A DNA stretch of 64,000 bases. Origin: Bordetella genomosp. 13. GTDB taxonomy: Bacteria > Pseudomonadota > Gammaproteobacteria > Burkholderiales > Burkholderiaceae_B. The stretch is from the NCBI RefSeq assembly GCF_002119665.1, contig NZ_CP021111.1, forward strand, positions 1,488,001 through 1,552,000, written 5' to 3'. The notes beneath the pieces are model-generated. The model saw only the letters and a program-made list of their open reading frames with translations. It ran no database searches and was not told the origin of the DNA. Position numbers and translations under genes: made by a program. Below are positions 1-10,078 of this stretch, in pieces; the first letter of the stretch is position 1, and each line of letters starts with the position of its first letter.

Positions 1-686
1 GCCGCATCGAAGACGCGGCAGCGGCCATGGGGCGACAGCATCGAGGCTTTCGAGAACGTGATGAAGCCATAAGGGTGCAGATGCAGGCTGATGCCCCCTG
101 CGATGGCCTGGCTGATTTCGCCATTGGATATGGCGCGGCATGCCTGGTGAAAGGCGACCAAGGCGGACGAGCAGGCCGTGTCCACCGCCATGCTCGGCCC
201 ATGCAGGTCGAACACATAAGACAGGCGATTGGCTGCGATGCTGGCGGTATTTCCGGTTGCAAAAGAGGCGTCCAGCGCGTTGAAATCCTCCGCGAGCCGA
301 TACGAATAATCCGCGCTCGCGATCCCGATATATACGCCACAGTCGGTGCCGCGCATTGCCGAGGGCCTGACGCCCGCATTTTCGATGGCTTCCCAACACA
401 ATTCCAGCAGCACGCGCTGCTGCGGATCCATCAGGGCTGCTTCGCGGGGCGAGATGCCGAAAAAATCGGCATCGAACCCGGAGACGTCGCCGAGGGAGCC
501 TGCGGAGAATGTATAGGAGGTGCCGGGGTGCTCTTTGCCAGGATGCAGGTAGGCATCGCGGGACCATCGATCAGGCGCGACCTCGGTTACGAGATCCTTG
601 CCCTCGAGAAGATCGTTCCAGTACTGCTGGGTATTGGTACTGGGAAACCGGAACGACATTCCGACGATAGCAACACGCTTTGCCAT
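1..686 (-). CDS. Type I polyketide synthase, N-terminal ketosynthase domain (partial, runs off left edge)
   Basis: Translating the minus strand from the ATG at 686 gives an open frame of 228 residues that continues past base 1. It opens with a beta-ketoacyl synthase signature (MAKRVAIVGMSFRFP), carries DPQQRVLLE at about residues 87-95, and has the active-site motif VDTACSSALVAFH with the nucleophile at Cys172. This KS fold performs decarboxylative Claisen condensation in polyketide or fatty-acid assembly. The KS at the very N-terminus and the PKS-type motif wording favour a modular or iterative type I PKS, or a hybrid, over a stand-alone FabF. The His residues of the triad and any later domains lie outside the window. 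A weak Shine-Dalgarno AAGGA sits about 13 nt before the ATG. The family call is firm; product and module architecture cannot be seen. Confidence 0.9.
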   Translation of the reverse strand, partial: MAKRVAIVGMSFRFPSTNTQQYWNDLLEGKDLVTEVAPDRWSRDAYLHPGKEHPGTSYTFSAGSLGDVSGFDADFFGISPREAALMDPQQRVLLELCWEAIENAGVRPSAMRGTDCGVYIGIASADYSYRLAEDFNALDASFATGNTASIAANRLSYVFDLHGPSMAVDTACSSALVAFHQACRAISNGEISQAIAGGISLHLHPYGFITFSKASMLSPHGRCRVFDA

Positions 687-1202
687 ATGAATTCTTTTTC
701 CTTCGAGTAACGACTCGGGCATGCTTGGGAGGGGCGCCCTGGGGGGCATCGGGCGGTGACGGGCAGTCCGTAACCGCTAAGCCGAACATCAACTGCTGCT
801 GTCGCAGGTGGCCAGGGAAATGCCGGGATAAGCGCGGCACAGAAAGCGGCGATCGTACGTCGGAGGAGGAGGGGCCTTCACGGTGTTCCATTGAATGCAG
901 CGGCGTCCACTGTCGGACACAGGTCACGCATTTTATTGGAATCGCCTGGAACGCCGCCCCGAGGCCCCCGAGCGGCGCTCTTGGATTTGCTACTTGATGT
1001 ACCCGTCAAGGCGCAATCGGCCCTGTTTACGGCGCGATATCTCCGAAGCTTAAGGAACCTCGCGGCAGGGAAGACCGTTTTGCCGCTGGCACGTTGGTAA
1101 ATGCCTGATTGCAGGCGCGTCATGCCGGCCATCCGCATTATGGCCGACACATTTTTGAAATACTTATTTACAATAAACCGGGCTGTGGTGAGACCTGCGG
1201 GT
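687..1202. other. 516-bp intergenic region upstream of the PKS-like gene
   Basis: I see no convincing gene here. It separates the PKS-like gene from the 3' end of the hydrolase gene, both on the minus strand, so it should hold the PKS promoter. A short inverted repeat CGAGT-AACG-ACTCG lies at 704-717, just upstream of the PKS start. TTGA-N8-TCAA lies around 991-1006. The stretch around 1140-1185 is clearly more AT-rich than the surroundings and could be a promoter or a trace of acquired DNA. No terminator-like hairpin with a T-run was recognised. Confidence 0.5.
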
Positions 1203-1787
1203 TCAACACGACACCGCCGGAACCTTCGGCAAAGGCGCCGCCACACGCCAGGCCGCGCGCCGCCGCAGCGCGGTCAGCACCTTCAGCCCCGCCGGCCAGT
1301 CCCGCAACCCGCTCTCGGCATTCAGGTGTCCACCGCCGTGTACCACCACCAGCCGGCTGCCCCAATCTCGCGCGAACTGCTCGGCGCGATTCAGGCTGCA
1401 ATAAGGATCGTCGTCACTCGCCACCACCACGCTCTGAAAGGGTAGCGGCAGCCTGGGGATCGGGGCGAAGCCGCGCAGGCACTCGGGCGCGTCGGGCCGT
1501 TCGACGTCCGCAGGCGCGACCAGCATGGCGCCCGCCACGCGCGAGCGCAACGGCACGGGAAGGCTGGCCACGGCCAGGCATCCCAGGCTGTGCGCGATCA
1601 ACAGGGCGGGGCAGGTAGCGGCATCCACGCTGGCGGCGACCGCGGCATGCCATGTCGCCGGACGCGGCTCGGTCCAACTGGGCTGGCGCACGCGCACGGC
1701 ATGCGGCAACGACTGTTCCCACAGCGTTTGCCAATGGCCGGGGCCGGAGTCTTTCCACCCGGGGACGATAATGGGTTGAAGTCTCAT
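1203..1787 (-). CDS. RBBP9/YdeN-type alpha/beta hydrolase
   Basis: A 194-residue protein of the small serine-hydrolase family (DUF1234/RBBP9/YdeN). The N-terminus has the typical VPGWKDSGPGHWQTLWE signature. The nucleophile elbow is AHSLGC with Ser67. An Asp-rich ASDDDPYC (125-127) and GGGHLNAESG with His154 complete a plausible catalytic triad. Length and motif order fit the family. The substrate is unknown; homologues are annotated as alpha/beta hydrolase or esterase. An alternative ATG at 1799 adds four residues (MILP); neither start has a strong Shine-Dalgarno. The gene is divergent from the binding-protein gene at 1986. Confidence 0.8.
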   Translation of the reverse strand: MRLQPIIVPGWKDSGPGHWQTLWEQSLPHAVRVRQPSWTEPRPATWHAAVAASVDAATCPALLIAHSLGCLAVASLPVPLRSRVAGAMLVAPADVERPDAPECLRGFAPIPRLPLPFQSVVVASDDDPYCSLNRAEQFARDWGSRLVVVHGGGHLNAESGLRDWPAGLKVLTALRRRAAWRVAAPLPKVPAVSC

Positions 1788-1985
1788 GGGCAGGATCATG
1801 CCGCCCGTCTTATACAACGCAAACGAATTAATCCTCCATTGCATATGCTGCAATGCATATAACGATGCGAGTACGGCGGGCGCAGCCTTGGGTGTATGCT
1901 TGCGCCCGTGCCTGACCAGGCACGGGAGCAGGCCGCAGGCTACTCGCCCGGGGCCGGAGATCACAAGACGACAAAGGAGGTTCGC

Positions 1986-3119
1986 ATGAGCAAGCAATCC
2001 CACATCCGGCTGGCGCCCATCTGCGCTGCCCTGGCCATGGTGGCCGGCCTGTCGCTGTCGACCGGCGCCCAGGCGCAGAACATCAAGATCGCCGTCGTTG
2101 GCCCCACCACCGGCGCGCTGACGCAGTACGGCGACATGGTGCGCGAGGGCGTCGAGACCGCCATCGAACGCGTCAATGCCCAGGGCGGCATCAACGGCAA
2201 GAAGCTGGAGGCCGTGCTGATCGACGACGGCTGCGAACCCAAGCAGGGTCCGGTGGCGGCCAATCGCGTCGTCAATGACAAGATCGGCTTCGTCGTGGGC
2301 CACGTGTGTTCGGGCGCGACCATCGCGGCCACCGAGATCTACAACAACGAAGGCGTGGTCATGGTCACCCCCTCGGCCACGTCGCCCGCCGTGACCGACG
2401 GGAAGAACTACGAGTTCATCTTCCGCACCATCGGCCGCGACGACCAGCAGGGTCCCGCCGCTGCCACCTTCATCGCGCAGAAGATCAAGCCCAAGAAAGT
2501 GGGCGTGCTGCACGACAAGCAGTCGTACGGCCAGGGCATCGCCACCGCGGTGCGCGACACGCTGGGCAAGAGCGGCATCGAGGTCGCGATGTTCGAAGGC
2601 ATCAATGCCGGCGACAGCGACTACTCGGCGGTCATCACCAAGCTGAAGAGCGCGGGCGTGGACTTCGTCTACTACGGCGGCTACCACCCCGAGATGGGCC
2701 TGCTGCTGCGCCAGGCTTCCGAACAGGGCCTGAAGGCGCGCTTCATGGGCCCCGAGGGCGTGGGCAATCCCGACATCAATGCCATCGCCGGCGGCGCGGT
2801 CGAAGGCATGCTGGTGACGCTGCCCGCCGACTTCACGCAGAACCCGGCCAATGCCGACATCGTGAAGGCGTTCAAGGACAAGAAGCGCAACCCGGGCGGC
2901 GCGTTCCAGATGACGGCCTATTCGGCCACGCAGGTCATTGCGGACGGCATCAAGGGCGCGGGCAGCACCGATCCCGCCAAGGTGGCGGCGTACCTGCACG
3001 CCAACAGCTTCGACACGCCCATCGGCAAGGCTTCCTGGAACAAGCAGGGCGACCTGACCAACTTCGAGTTCGAAGTGTTCACCTGGCACAAGGACGGCAG
3101 CAAGACCGCGTTCAAGTAA
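1986..3119 (+). CDS. Branched-chain amino acid (Liv-type) ABC transporter substrate-binding protein, solitary copy
   Basis: A 377-residue periplasmic binding protein of the Leu/Ile/Val family (PBP1 fold). It begins with a Sec signal peptide that ends near AQA-QN. The start is fixed by an excellent Shine-Dalgarno (AAAGGAGG, ending 5 nt before the ATG). The mature part is strikingly like the livK product at 14471: IDDGCEPKQ, FRTIGRDDQQGP, GDSDYSAVITKLKSAGVDFVY and MGPEG occur in both. No permease or ATPase is adjacent, so it either uses the livHMGF system about 12 kb away or another importer. It converges on hpaI. The specificity cannot be read from sequence; an amino acid or an aromatic acid are both possible. 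Confidence 0.9.
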   Translation: MSKQSHIRLAPICAALAMVAGLSLSTGAQAQNIKIAVVGPTTGALTQYGDMVREGVETAIERVNAQGGINGKKLEAVLIDDGCEPKQGPVAANRVVNDKIGFVVGHVCSGATIAATEIYNNEGVVMVTPSATSPAVTDGKNYEFIFRTIGRDDQQGPAAATFIAQKIKPKKVGVLHDKQSYGQGIATAVRDTLGKSGIEVAMFEGINAGDSDYSAVITKLKSAGVDFVYYGGYHPEMGLLLRQASEQGLKARFMGPEGVGNPDINAIAGGAVEGMLVTLPADFTQNPANADIVKAFKDKKRNPGGAFQMTAYSATQVIADGIKGAGSTDPAKVAAYLHANSFDTPIGKASWNKQGDLTNFEFEVFTWHKDGSKTAFK

Positions 3120-3136
3120 GCGCCAGTGGCTGCGCG

Positions 3137-3186
3137 GGGCCGGCCGCCTCGTTCCGATGGAACGGGCCGCCGGCCCTGTGCTTTTC
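3137..3186. terminator. Bidirectional hairpin between convergent genes
   Basis: GGGCCGGC (3137-3144) pairs with GCCGGCCC (3169-3176), and an inner CGTTCC/GGAACG pairs around a three-base loop. On the plus strand it is followed by TGTGCTTTTC. It lies between the 3' ends of the binding-protein gene and hpaI. Confidence 0.6.
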
Positions 3187-3208
3187 TACGGGCGCGGAGG
3201 GCGCTTCG

Positions 3209-4018
3209 TCAGTATGTGGCGTCGCCGGCGGCCGGCCGTCGCGGCGCCGCGGGGTCTTTGAAACTGGCCGCGAGCGTGCGCGCGGCGCCGGCCAGCAGGG
3301 AAGTGTCCACGCCCACCGCCACGAACAGCGCGCCGGCCTGCAGATACTGCCGCGCCAGCTTGGGATCGGACGCCAGGATGCCGGGAGCCTTGCCGGCGGC
3401 TCGCACCTGCGCGATGCCTGACAGGATCGCGCGCTGCACGTCGGGATGGCCGGGATTGCCCAAGTGTCCCATCGAAGCCGAGAGGTCGGCGGGGCCGAAG
3501 AACACGCCATCGACGCCGTCGACGCGCGCGATCGCGTCCAGGTTGCGCAGGGCCGCCGCGCTTTCGACCTGCACCAGCAGGCACATCTCCGCATCGGCTC
3601 GGTGCACGTAGTCGGGGATCTGATTCCAGCGCGAGGACCGGGCCAGTACGCTGCCCACCCCGCGTATGCCGGCGGGCGGATAGCGCGTGGCGACCACCAT
3701 CCGCGCCGCCTGCTCGGCGGTCTCGACCATCGGAATCAGCAGGGTCTGCGCGCCCACGTCCAGCAGTTGCTTGATCAGCGCCACGTCGCCGATGGGCGGG
3801 CGCACCGCGGGATGCGAGGGATAGGGCGCGATCGCCTGAAGCTGCGCCAGCACGCTGCGCACGTCGTTGGGCGCATGTTCGCCGTCGATCAGCAGCCAGT
3901 CGAAGCCGGAGCCTGCCAGCAGTTCGGCGGCATAGGCGTCGGCCAGGCCGACCCACAGGCCGATCTGCGGCCGGCCGGCCAGCAGCGCTTGCTTGAAGTG
4001 ATTGTGGGGCAGGTCCAT
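3209..4018 (-). CDS. hpaI: HpaI/HpcH 2,4-dihydroxyhept-2-ene-1,7-dioate aldolase
   Basis: A 269-residue class II metal-dependent aldolase of the HpcH/HpaI family. It cleaves 4-hydroxy-2-oxoheptanedioate to pyruvate and succinic semialdehyde, the last step of the homoprotocatechuate meta pathway. Visible signatures are [24 protein letters not shown] (metal/phosphate region), [13 protein letters not shown], the conserved glycine-rich [13 protein letters not shown], a metal-site [11 protein letters not shown] and [15 protein letters not shown]. The length is normal for the family. It starts 13 bp after the hpaH stop and is the last gene of the hpa block. Confidence 0.92.
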   Translation of the reverse strand: MDLPHNHFKQALLAGRPQIGLWVGLADAYAAELLAGSGFDWLLIDGEHAPNDVRSVLAQLQAIAPYPSHPAVRPPIGDVALIKQLLDVGAQTLLIPMVETAEQAARMVVATRYPPAGIRGVGSVLARSSRWNQIPDYVHRADAEMCLLVQVESAAALRNLDAIARVDGVDGVFFGPADLSASMGHLGNPGHPDVQRAILSGIAQVRAAGKAPGILASDPKLARQYLQAGALFVAVGVDTSLLAGAARTLAASFKDPAAPRRPAAGDATY

Positions 4019-4031
4019 GGAAGCGCCTTGT

Positions 4032-4835
4032 TCAGACGAAACGGAACGACACGGCGCCCAGCGGGCCGTAGTCGACGTGGAAGGTGTCGCCGGGGCGGCC
4101 CGGCGTGGGACGGGTGAACGAGCCCGCCAGCACGATGTCGCCGGCGTCGAGCTGCTCGCCATGCGCCGCGATCTTGTTGGCCAGCCAGGCGATGCCGTTG
4201 GCGGGATGGTTCAGCACGGCGGCGGCCAGGCCCGACTCTTCGATGACGCCATTGCGGTGCAGCAGCGCGCCGACCCAGCGCAGGTCCACGCTGTCGGGCT
4301 TGATGGGCCGGCCGCCCAGCACCACGCCCGCGTTGGCGGCGAAGTCCGAGATGGTGTCGAACACCTTGCGCGGCGCCCGGGTCTCGCGGTCGAACTGCTC
4401 GATGCGCGCGTCGATGATCTCCACCGCCGGCACGACGTAGTCGGTGACCGCCAGGGCCTGGTACAGGTTGACGTCGGGGCCGCGCAGCGGCTCGCGCAGC
4501 ACGAAGGCCAGTTCGACCTCGATGCGGGGCGAAATGAAGCGGTCGAAGGGGATGTCGCTGCCGGTCTGGAAGAACATGTCGTCCATCAGAGGCGCATAAT
4601 CGGGCTCGTCTATCTGCGACGAGAGCTGCATCGCGCGCGAGGTCAGGCCGATCTTGCGGCCGCGGATGCTGCGCCCGTCCGCCATTTCCAGGCGCACCCA
4701 TTCCGACTGGATGCGGTAGCCGTCCTCGATCGTCATGTCCGGATGCTGGGCGGAGAAATGGCGCAGCTGCGTGCGTGTCTTGCGCGCCTGGTAGAGCTGG
4801 CGGGCAAGCGAGGAGACGGTGTCGGACGAGAGCAT
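4032..4835 (-). CDS. hpaH: HpaH 2-oxohept-4-ene-1,7-dioate hydratase
   Basis: A 267-residue hydratase of the MhpD/HpaH family within the fumarylacetoacetase-like fold. It hydrates the dienoate intermediate before HpaI cleavage. Recognisable parts are [25 protein letters not shown], the metal-binding [27 protein letters not shown], and the C-terminal [14 protein letters not shown]. The length matches HpaH. It lies between hpaG2 (69 bp upstream) and hpaI (13 bp downstream). In related operons hpaE and hpaD often lie between hpaG2 and hpaH; here they do not. Confidence 0.92.
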   Translation of the reverse strand: MLSSDTVSSLARQLYQARKTRTQLRHFSAQHPDMTIEDGYRIQSEWVRLEMADGRSIRGRKIGLTSRAMQLSSQIDEPDYAPLMDDMFFQTGSDIPFDRFISPRIEVELAFVLREPLRGPDVNLYQALAVTDYVVPAVEIIDARIEQFDRETRAPRKVFDTISDFAANAGVVLGGRPIKPDSVDLRWVGALLHRNGVIEESGLAAAVLNHPANGIAWLANKIAAHGEQLDAGDIVLAGSFTRPTPGRPGDTFHVDYGPLGAVSFRFV

Positions 4836-4904
4836 GGGCGGACTGTGATGCGGCGGTGAGAGGCGGACCGCGGCCTCGGGTCGGCAACCCGGCCGCGGCG
4901 GATG

Positions 4905-5663
4905 TCAGGCGGGCACGTCGTCGCCGACGATGGTGTTGATCAGGCGGCCGATTCCTTCGACTTCGGTAATGATCTCGTCGCCCACGGCGGCATCGGACAC
5001 GCCGTCGGGCGTGCCGGTCAGGATGACGTCGCCGGGGTTCAGCGTCATGAAGCTCGACAGATATGCGATCAGCGTCGGGATGTCGAACACCATGTCGCGC
5101 GTGTTGCCGTCCTGCGTGGGCTTGCCGTTGACCCAGCTGCGCAGCCGCAGGTTCATGGGATCGGGCACGTCGGCGGCGTCCACCAGCCACGGGCCGATGG
5201 GCGTGCCGGCATCCCGGCTTTTCACGCGCAGGTTGGGGCGGTAGTAGTTTTCCAGGTAGTCGCGGATGGCGTAGTCGTTGGCCACGGTGTAGCCGCCGAT
5301 GACCTCGTACGCGCGTTCCTTCGGCACGTGCTTGCAGCGCTGGCCGATGACCACCGCCAGTTCGCACTCGTAATGCATGTAGGCCACGCCGGCCGGCCGG
5401 CGGGTGGTGCGGCGATGCCCGGTCAGCGAGCCCGGGCCCTTCAGGAATACCACCGGCGCGTCGGGCGCCTTCTTGAAGGCGATCTCCTTGGCATGGTCGG
5501 CGTAATTCAACGCGAGCACGAAAATGGTGCCCACTTCGAGCGGCGGCAGCCAGGTGACCTCGGTCTCTTCCAGGACGCGACCGTCGCTGAGCTGGATCTT
5601 GTCGCCGTCGACGTCGGTGGCGTCGTAGGTTTCGCCTTCGTAGAGGACGCGGGCGCGCTTCAT
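4905..5663 (-). CDS. hpaG2: HpaG2, C-terminal half of the HPA-pathway isomerase/decarboxylase
   Basis: A 252-residue fumarylacetoacetate hydrolase-fold protein. It corresponds to the C-terminal half of E. coli HpaG/HpcE (OPET decarboxylase / HHDD isomerase), here encoded as a separate subunit. Motifs are LALNYADHAKE, the metal-site YMHYECELAVVIGQ, GYTVANDYAIRDY, and the PGDVILTGTPDGV signature near the C-terminus. The ATG overlaps the hpaG1 stop by four bases (ATGA), so the two half-enzymes are translationally coupled and probably made in equal amounts. Confidence 0.93.
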   Translation of the reverse strand: MKRARVLYEGETYDATDVDGDKIQLSDGRVLEETEVTWLPPLEVGTIFVLALNYADHAKEIAFKKAPDAPVVFLKGPGSLTGHRRTTRRPAGVAYMHYECELAVVIGQRCKHVPKERAYEVIGGYTVANDYAIRDYLENYYRPNLRVKSRDAGTPIGPWLVDAADVPDPMNLRLRSWVNGKPTQDGNTRDMVFDIPTLIAYLSSFMTLNPGDVILTGTPDGVSDAAVGDEIITEVEGIGRLINTIVGDDVPA

Positions 5664-6322
5664 GCGTGGGCTCCTTCGGCGACCAGGCTGTGCTCCAGGC
5701 TGCCCAGCCCGGCGACGTCGATGCGGACGTGGTCGCCGGGCCGCGCCAGCGGGGCGCCTTCGGGGGCGCCGACCAGCAGCACGTCGCCGGCGGACAGGGT
5801 CATGTCCGCGCTGACGTCGGCGATGAGCTGCGGGATGGAGCGGTGCAGTCCTTCGAGGCTGCGGCGGTGCGCCAGTTTGCCGTTGATGGAGATGTCGATG
5901 CGCGCCGTGTCGGGCTCGAAGTCGGGTTGGGGCAGCAGGCGCGGCGTGATCGGGCAGAAGCCGTCGCGGCAGCGCTGCAGCAGCGGCGGACGGTACAGGT
6001 CGTCATGGGGCAGCGTGATGTCGCTGGCGATGACGAAGCCTGCCACGTGGCTCATGGCGCTATGCGGCTCGACGCGCCGCGTGTCGCACAGGAAAACGAC
6101 GCCCAGCGTGGCATCGATGCGGACCACGCCGGGGTCGGACGGTACCTCGACCTGCGCGCCCGGCGGGGCGTAGGTGTTGGCCGGCTTGATATATAGCACC
6201 GGGTTCACCGGCGGCGCCTTGTACGGCTGCTGGGTGAATGCGCCAGCCATCCGCGTGAGCGTGGCCCGGTCGTTCAACAGCGTGCCGTAGATGACACGAG
6301 GAGAGGAAAAGCAATTCGCCAT
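5660..6322 (-). CDS. hpaG1: HpaG1, N-terminal half of the HPA-pathway isomerase/decarboxylase
   Basis: A 220-residue FAH-fold protein matching the N-terminal half of HpaG. It has LYIKPANTYAPPG, VRIDATLGVVF, ASDITLPHDDLYRPPLLQRC and the family signature AGDVLLVGAPEGAP. It is the first gene of the hpa transcript, reading away from hpaR. The intergenic region upstream holds a palindrome expected for the HpaR operator. Confidence 0.92.
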   Translation of the reverse strand: MANCFSSPRVIYGTLLNDRATLTRMAGAFTQQPYKAPPVNPVLYIKPANTYAPPGAQVEVPSDPGVVRIDATLGVVFLCDTRRVEPHSAMSHVAGFVIASDITLPHDDLYRPPLLQRCRDGFCPITPRLLPQPDFEPDTARIDISINGKLAHRRSLEGLHRSIPQLIADVSADMTLSAGDVLLVGAPEGAPLARPGDHVRIDVAGLGSLEHSLVAEGAHA

Positions 6323-6402
6323 GCTTGCTTTTTGCAGCGCTGCCTGTGAGGCCTGGGGCAGCGCCGAACCCTATGCGGGTGTGTTAATGTGCAGCTCGAT
6401 AA

Positions 6403-6414
6403 TTAACAAGTTAA
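6403..6414. promoter_or_regulatory. Candidate HpaR operator palindrome
   Basis: TTAAC-AA-GTTAA is a perfect 12-bp inverted repeat in the divergent hpaG1-hpaR spacer. A further GTTAAT/ATTAAC pair (6383-6388 and 6402-6407) overlaps it. The segment is AT-rich against a GC-rich background. MarR-type HpaR repressors bind AT-rich palindromes between hpaR and hpaG. The assignment rests on position and symmetry only. Confidence 0.6.
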
Positions 6415-6513
6415 CTATATCAAGCGGGCCCTTGCGGCGCAAGGTTTCGAACGATTGTTGCCTGACACGAGGTGCGCAGTCAGCCATCCTTATGGTCGAA
6501 CTAGAATAGCGGC

Positions 6514-7005
6514 GTGGAACACACAGACCTTGGCCGGGGCGCGGCCCCACCGGACGACATGCGGGAAGGCCTGCGCGCCTTCTCGCGCTCGCTTCCCATG
6601 ACCTTGTTGCGCGCGCGCGAAGCCGTGATGGGCCGTTTCCGCGTGATCCTGCGCGACCATGGCCTGACAGAACAGCAATGGCGGGTGCTGCGCGCCCTCA
6701 ACGCGTCCAGCGAGCCCATGCGCGCCAGCGAACTGTCCGACCGCACGTTCATCAGCATGCCAAGCCTGTCGCGCCTGCTGAAAACGCTGGAAGCACGCGG
6801 CGCCATCGAGCGCGCGGCGCACCAGGACGACCTGCGGGTCGCCCAGTTGTCCATCAGCAAGGGCGGCAAAGACCTCGTGGCCATTGTCGGTCCGCTCACC
6901 GAGGACACTTATGGCGAGATCACGGCGCTCGTCGGGGCAGAGGAACTCGAGCAGTTGCAGCGGCTGCTGAATCACGTGACGGCCAGCCTAGGTCTGCCGC
7001 GCTGA
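6514..7005 (+). CDS. hpaR: HpaR, MarR-family regulator of the homoprotocatechuate operon
   Basis: A MarR-type winged-helix regulator. It has the HpaR-typical LLRAREAVMGRFRVIL and HGLTEQQWRVLRAL, then a recognition-helix region (SELSDRTFISMPSLSRLLKTLEARG) and the wing (RAAHQDDLRVAQLSIS). It should repress the divergent hpaG1-G2-H-I genes and be released by a hydroxyphenylacetate-type ligand. The GTG at 6514 gives 163 residues. An ATG at 6559 gives a 148-residue form whose N-terminus aligns better with E. coli HpaR. Neither has a strong Shine-Dalgarno, so the start is uncertain. Confidence 0.88.
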   Translation: MEHTDLGRGAAPPDDMREGLRAFSRSLPMTLLRAREAVMGRFRVILRDHGLTEQQWRVLRALNASSEPMRASELSDRTFISMPSLSRLLKTLEARGAIERAAHQDDLRVAQLSISKGGKDLVAIVGPLTEDTYGEITALVGAEELEQLQRLLNHVTASLGLPR

Positions 7006-7116
7006 GCGGGGTGGCTCGGTCGGGCCCTGCTGCCTGCCTGTACAGTCGTGCGGCAGCCATGCATACACCATGGCGGTGGACGGCCGGAAAGGCGAGGGCT
7101 CTCGACTAGGCACGCT

Positions 7117-8205
<1,089 letters not shown>

Positions 8206-8228
8206 ACGGATATCTAGGTTAAGAATGT

Positions 8229-8286
8229 CAAGCCGAAGAACGCGCCCCCTTGGGGGGCAGCAAGCCGAAGGCGCGGCGTGGGGGCA
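8229..8286. repeat. Intergenic GC-rich repeat in the ugpE-ugpC gap
   Basis: A hairpin GCCCCC-TT-GGGGGGC (8244-8258) is flanked by a 10-bp direct repeat CAAGCCGAAG at 8229-8238 and 8261-8270. It fills the 81-bp gap inside the ugp operon. Similar short GC-rich elements are scattered in Alcaligenaceae genomes. A partial look-alike (CGCCCCCTTGGG) occurs upstream of the porin gene near 46795. It could act as an mRNA stabiliser or attenuator. Confidence 0.5.
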
Positions 8287-9138
8287 TCATTTTTCAGTGT
8301 CGACCAGGCCCTTGACGAACCACTTCTGCATCAGGATCACCACCAGCGCGGGCGGCAGCATCGCCAGGATGGCGGTGGCCATGGTGATGTTCCATTCGGT
8401 GACGCTGTCGCCACCGCTGATCATGCGCTTGATGCCGATGACCACGGGATACATGTCTTCCTGCGTGGTAATCAGCAGCGGCCACAGATACTGGTTCCAG
8501 CCATAGATGAACTGGATGACGAACAGCGCCGCGATGCTGGTGCGCGACAGCGGCAGCAGCACGTCGAAGAAGAAGCGCATCGGCCCCGCGCCGTCGATGC
8601 GGGCGGCCTCGATCAGTTCGTCGGGCACGGTCAGGAAGAACTGGCGGAACAGGAACGTGGCGGTGGCCGACGCGATCAGGGGCAGCGTCAGGCCCGCGTA
8701 GCTGTTCAGCAGTCCCAGGTCGGCCACCACCTTGTATGTCGGCGCGATGCGGACCTCGACCGGCAGCATCAGTGTGACGAAGATCATCCAGAAGAAGAAC
8801 ATGCGGCCCGGGAATCGGAAGTACACCACCGCGAAGGCCGACAGCAGCGAGATGGCGATCTTGCCCAGCGAGATCGCCAGCGCCATGATGAGGCTGACCG
8901 TCATCATGCGGCCCACCGGCGCGCCCGACGATCCGCCGCCGGACCCCGCGAAGAGGGCGCGCATGTAGTTGTCGACGAAGTGCGGTCCGGGGATCAGCGA
9001 CATGGGCGCCGAGGCGACCTCCTGCGCGGTCTGGGTCGACGCGACGAAGGTCACGTAAATGGGAAAGGCCACCAGCGCCACCCCGCACAGCAGGATGATG
9101 TGCGCCAGCGCGTCGAGCCAGGGACGGCGTTCTACCAT
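8287..9138 (-). CDS. ugpE: UgpE, glycerol-3-phosphate importer permease
   Basis: A 283-residue inner-membrane permease with six predicted hydrophobic segments. The binding-protein-dependent transport (EAA) loop reads [24 protein letters not shown]. It pairs with UgpA and docks on UgpC. Length and order (B-A-E-C) match the E. coli ugp operon. The start is 24 bp after the ugpA stop. Confidence 0.92.
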   Translation of the reverse strand: MVERRPWLDALAHIILLCGVALVAFPIYVTFVASTQTAQEVASAPMSLIPGPHFVDNYMRALFAGSGGGSSGAPVGRMMTVSLIMALAISLGKIAISLLSAFAVVYFRFPGRMFFFWMIFVTLMLPVEVRIAPTYKVVADLGLLNSYAGLTLPLIASATATFLFRQFFLTVPDELIEAARIDGAGPMRFFFDVLLPLSRTSIAALFVIQFIYGWNQYLWPLLITTQEDMYPVVIGIKRMISGGDSVTEWNITMATAILAMLPPALVVILMQKWFVKGLVDTEK

Positions 9139-9162
9139 GATGGGATGCCTCGTATCGCCGAA

Positions 9163-10044
9163 TCAGTACTGGACCTTGCGGTCGATGTAGCGGAACTGCA
9201 CCACCGTGAGCGCGATCACGATCAGCATCAGCACGACCGACTGCGCTGCCGACGAGCCCAGGTCCAGGCCGCGAAAGCCGTCGCTGTATACCTTGTAGAC
9301 CAGGATGGCGGTGGATGTGCCGGGGCCGCCCTGCGTGGTGGTGTCGATTACCGCGAAGGTGTCGAAGAAGGCATAGATGACGTTGACCACCAGCAGGAAG
9401 AAAGTCGTCGGCGACAGCAGGGGAAACACGATGGTCCAGAAGCGGCGCGACGGCGAGGCGCCGTCGATGGCGGCGGCCTCGATCAGCGAGCGTGGAATCG
9501 ATTGCAGGCCGGCGAGGAAAAACAGGAAGTTGTACGAGATCTGCTTCCAGACCGCGGCGATGAGCACCAGGATCAGGGCCTGGTCGCCGTCCAGGCGCGG
9601 ATTCCAGGGCACGCCCATGCCGTTCAGGGCGGCGGCCAGGATACCCACCGAGGGCGAGAACAGGAACAGCCACAGTACGCCCACCACGGCGGGGGCCACG
9701 GCATACGGCCAGATCAGCAGCGTCTTGTACAGGCCGGCGCCGCGCACCACGCGGTCCGCCATCACCGCCAGCAGCAGCGCCAGGGCCAGCCCCACGAAAG
9801 CCACCAGCGCCGAGAAGACGGCGGTGACGCGGAAGGATTCGAGATAGCTGTCCTGCGAGAACAGGTCGGCGAAATTGGCCAGGCCGACGAATTCCGAGGA
9901 CAGGCCGAAGGCGTCTTCGAGGCGCAGCGACTGCCACATGGCCTGGCCGGCGGGCAGGAAGAAAAACACGGCCGTGATGACCAGCTGTGGCGCCAGCAGC
10001 AGATAGGGCAGGGTCTTGTGGCCGAATACGACGCGTTTTTCCAT
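9163..10044 (-). CDS. ugpA: UgpA, glycerol-3-phosphate importer permease
   Basis: A 293-residue inner-membrane permease close in length to E. coli UgpA. The ATG at 10044 begins [21 protein letters not shown]. Six hydrophobic segments are visible, and the EAA loop is [24 protein letters not shown]. It is separated from ugpB by 149 bp containing a strong hairpin. Confidence 0.92.
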   Translation of the reverse strand: MEKRVVFGHKTLPYLLLAPQLVITAVFFFLPAGQAMWQSLRLEDAFGLSSEFVGLANFADLFSQDSYLESFRVTAVFSALVAFVGLALALLLAVMADRVVRGAGLYKTLLIWPYAVAPAVVGVLWLFLFSPSVGILAAALNGMGVPWNPRLDGDQALILVLIAAVWKQISYNFLFFLAGLQSIPRSLIEAAAIDGASPSRRFWTIVFPLLSPTTFFLLVVNVIYAFFDTFAVIDTTTQGGPGTSTAILVYKVYSDGFRGLDLGSSAAQSVVLMLIVIALTVVQFRYIDRKVQY

Positions 10045-10078
10045 GTGATGCTCCGGGCCCTGGCGGCAGAAACGAGAG

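Noticed and set aside
27..710. Plus-strand open frame of 227 codons at the left edge
   Set aside because: It is antisense to the ketosynthase frame on the minus strand, which has clear family motifs; the plus-strand translation has none.
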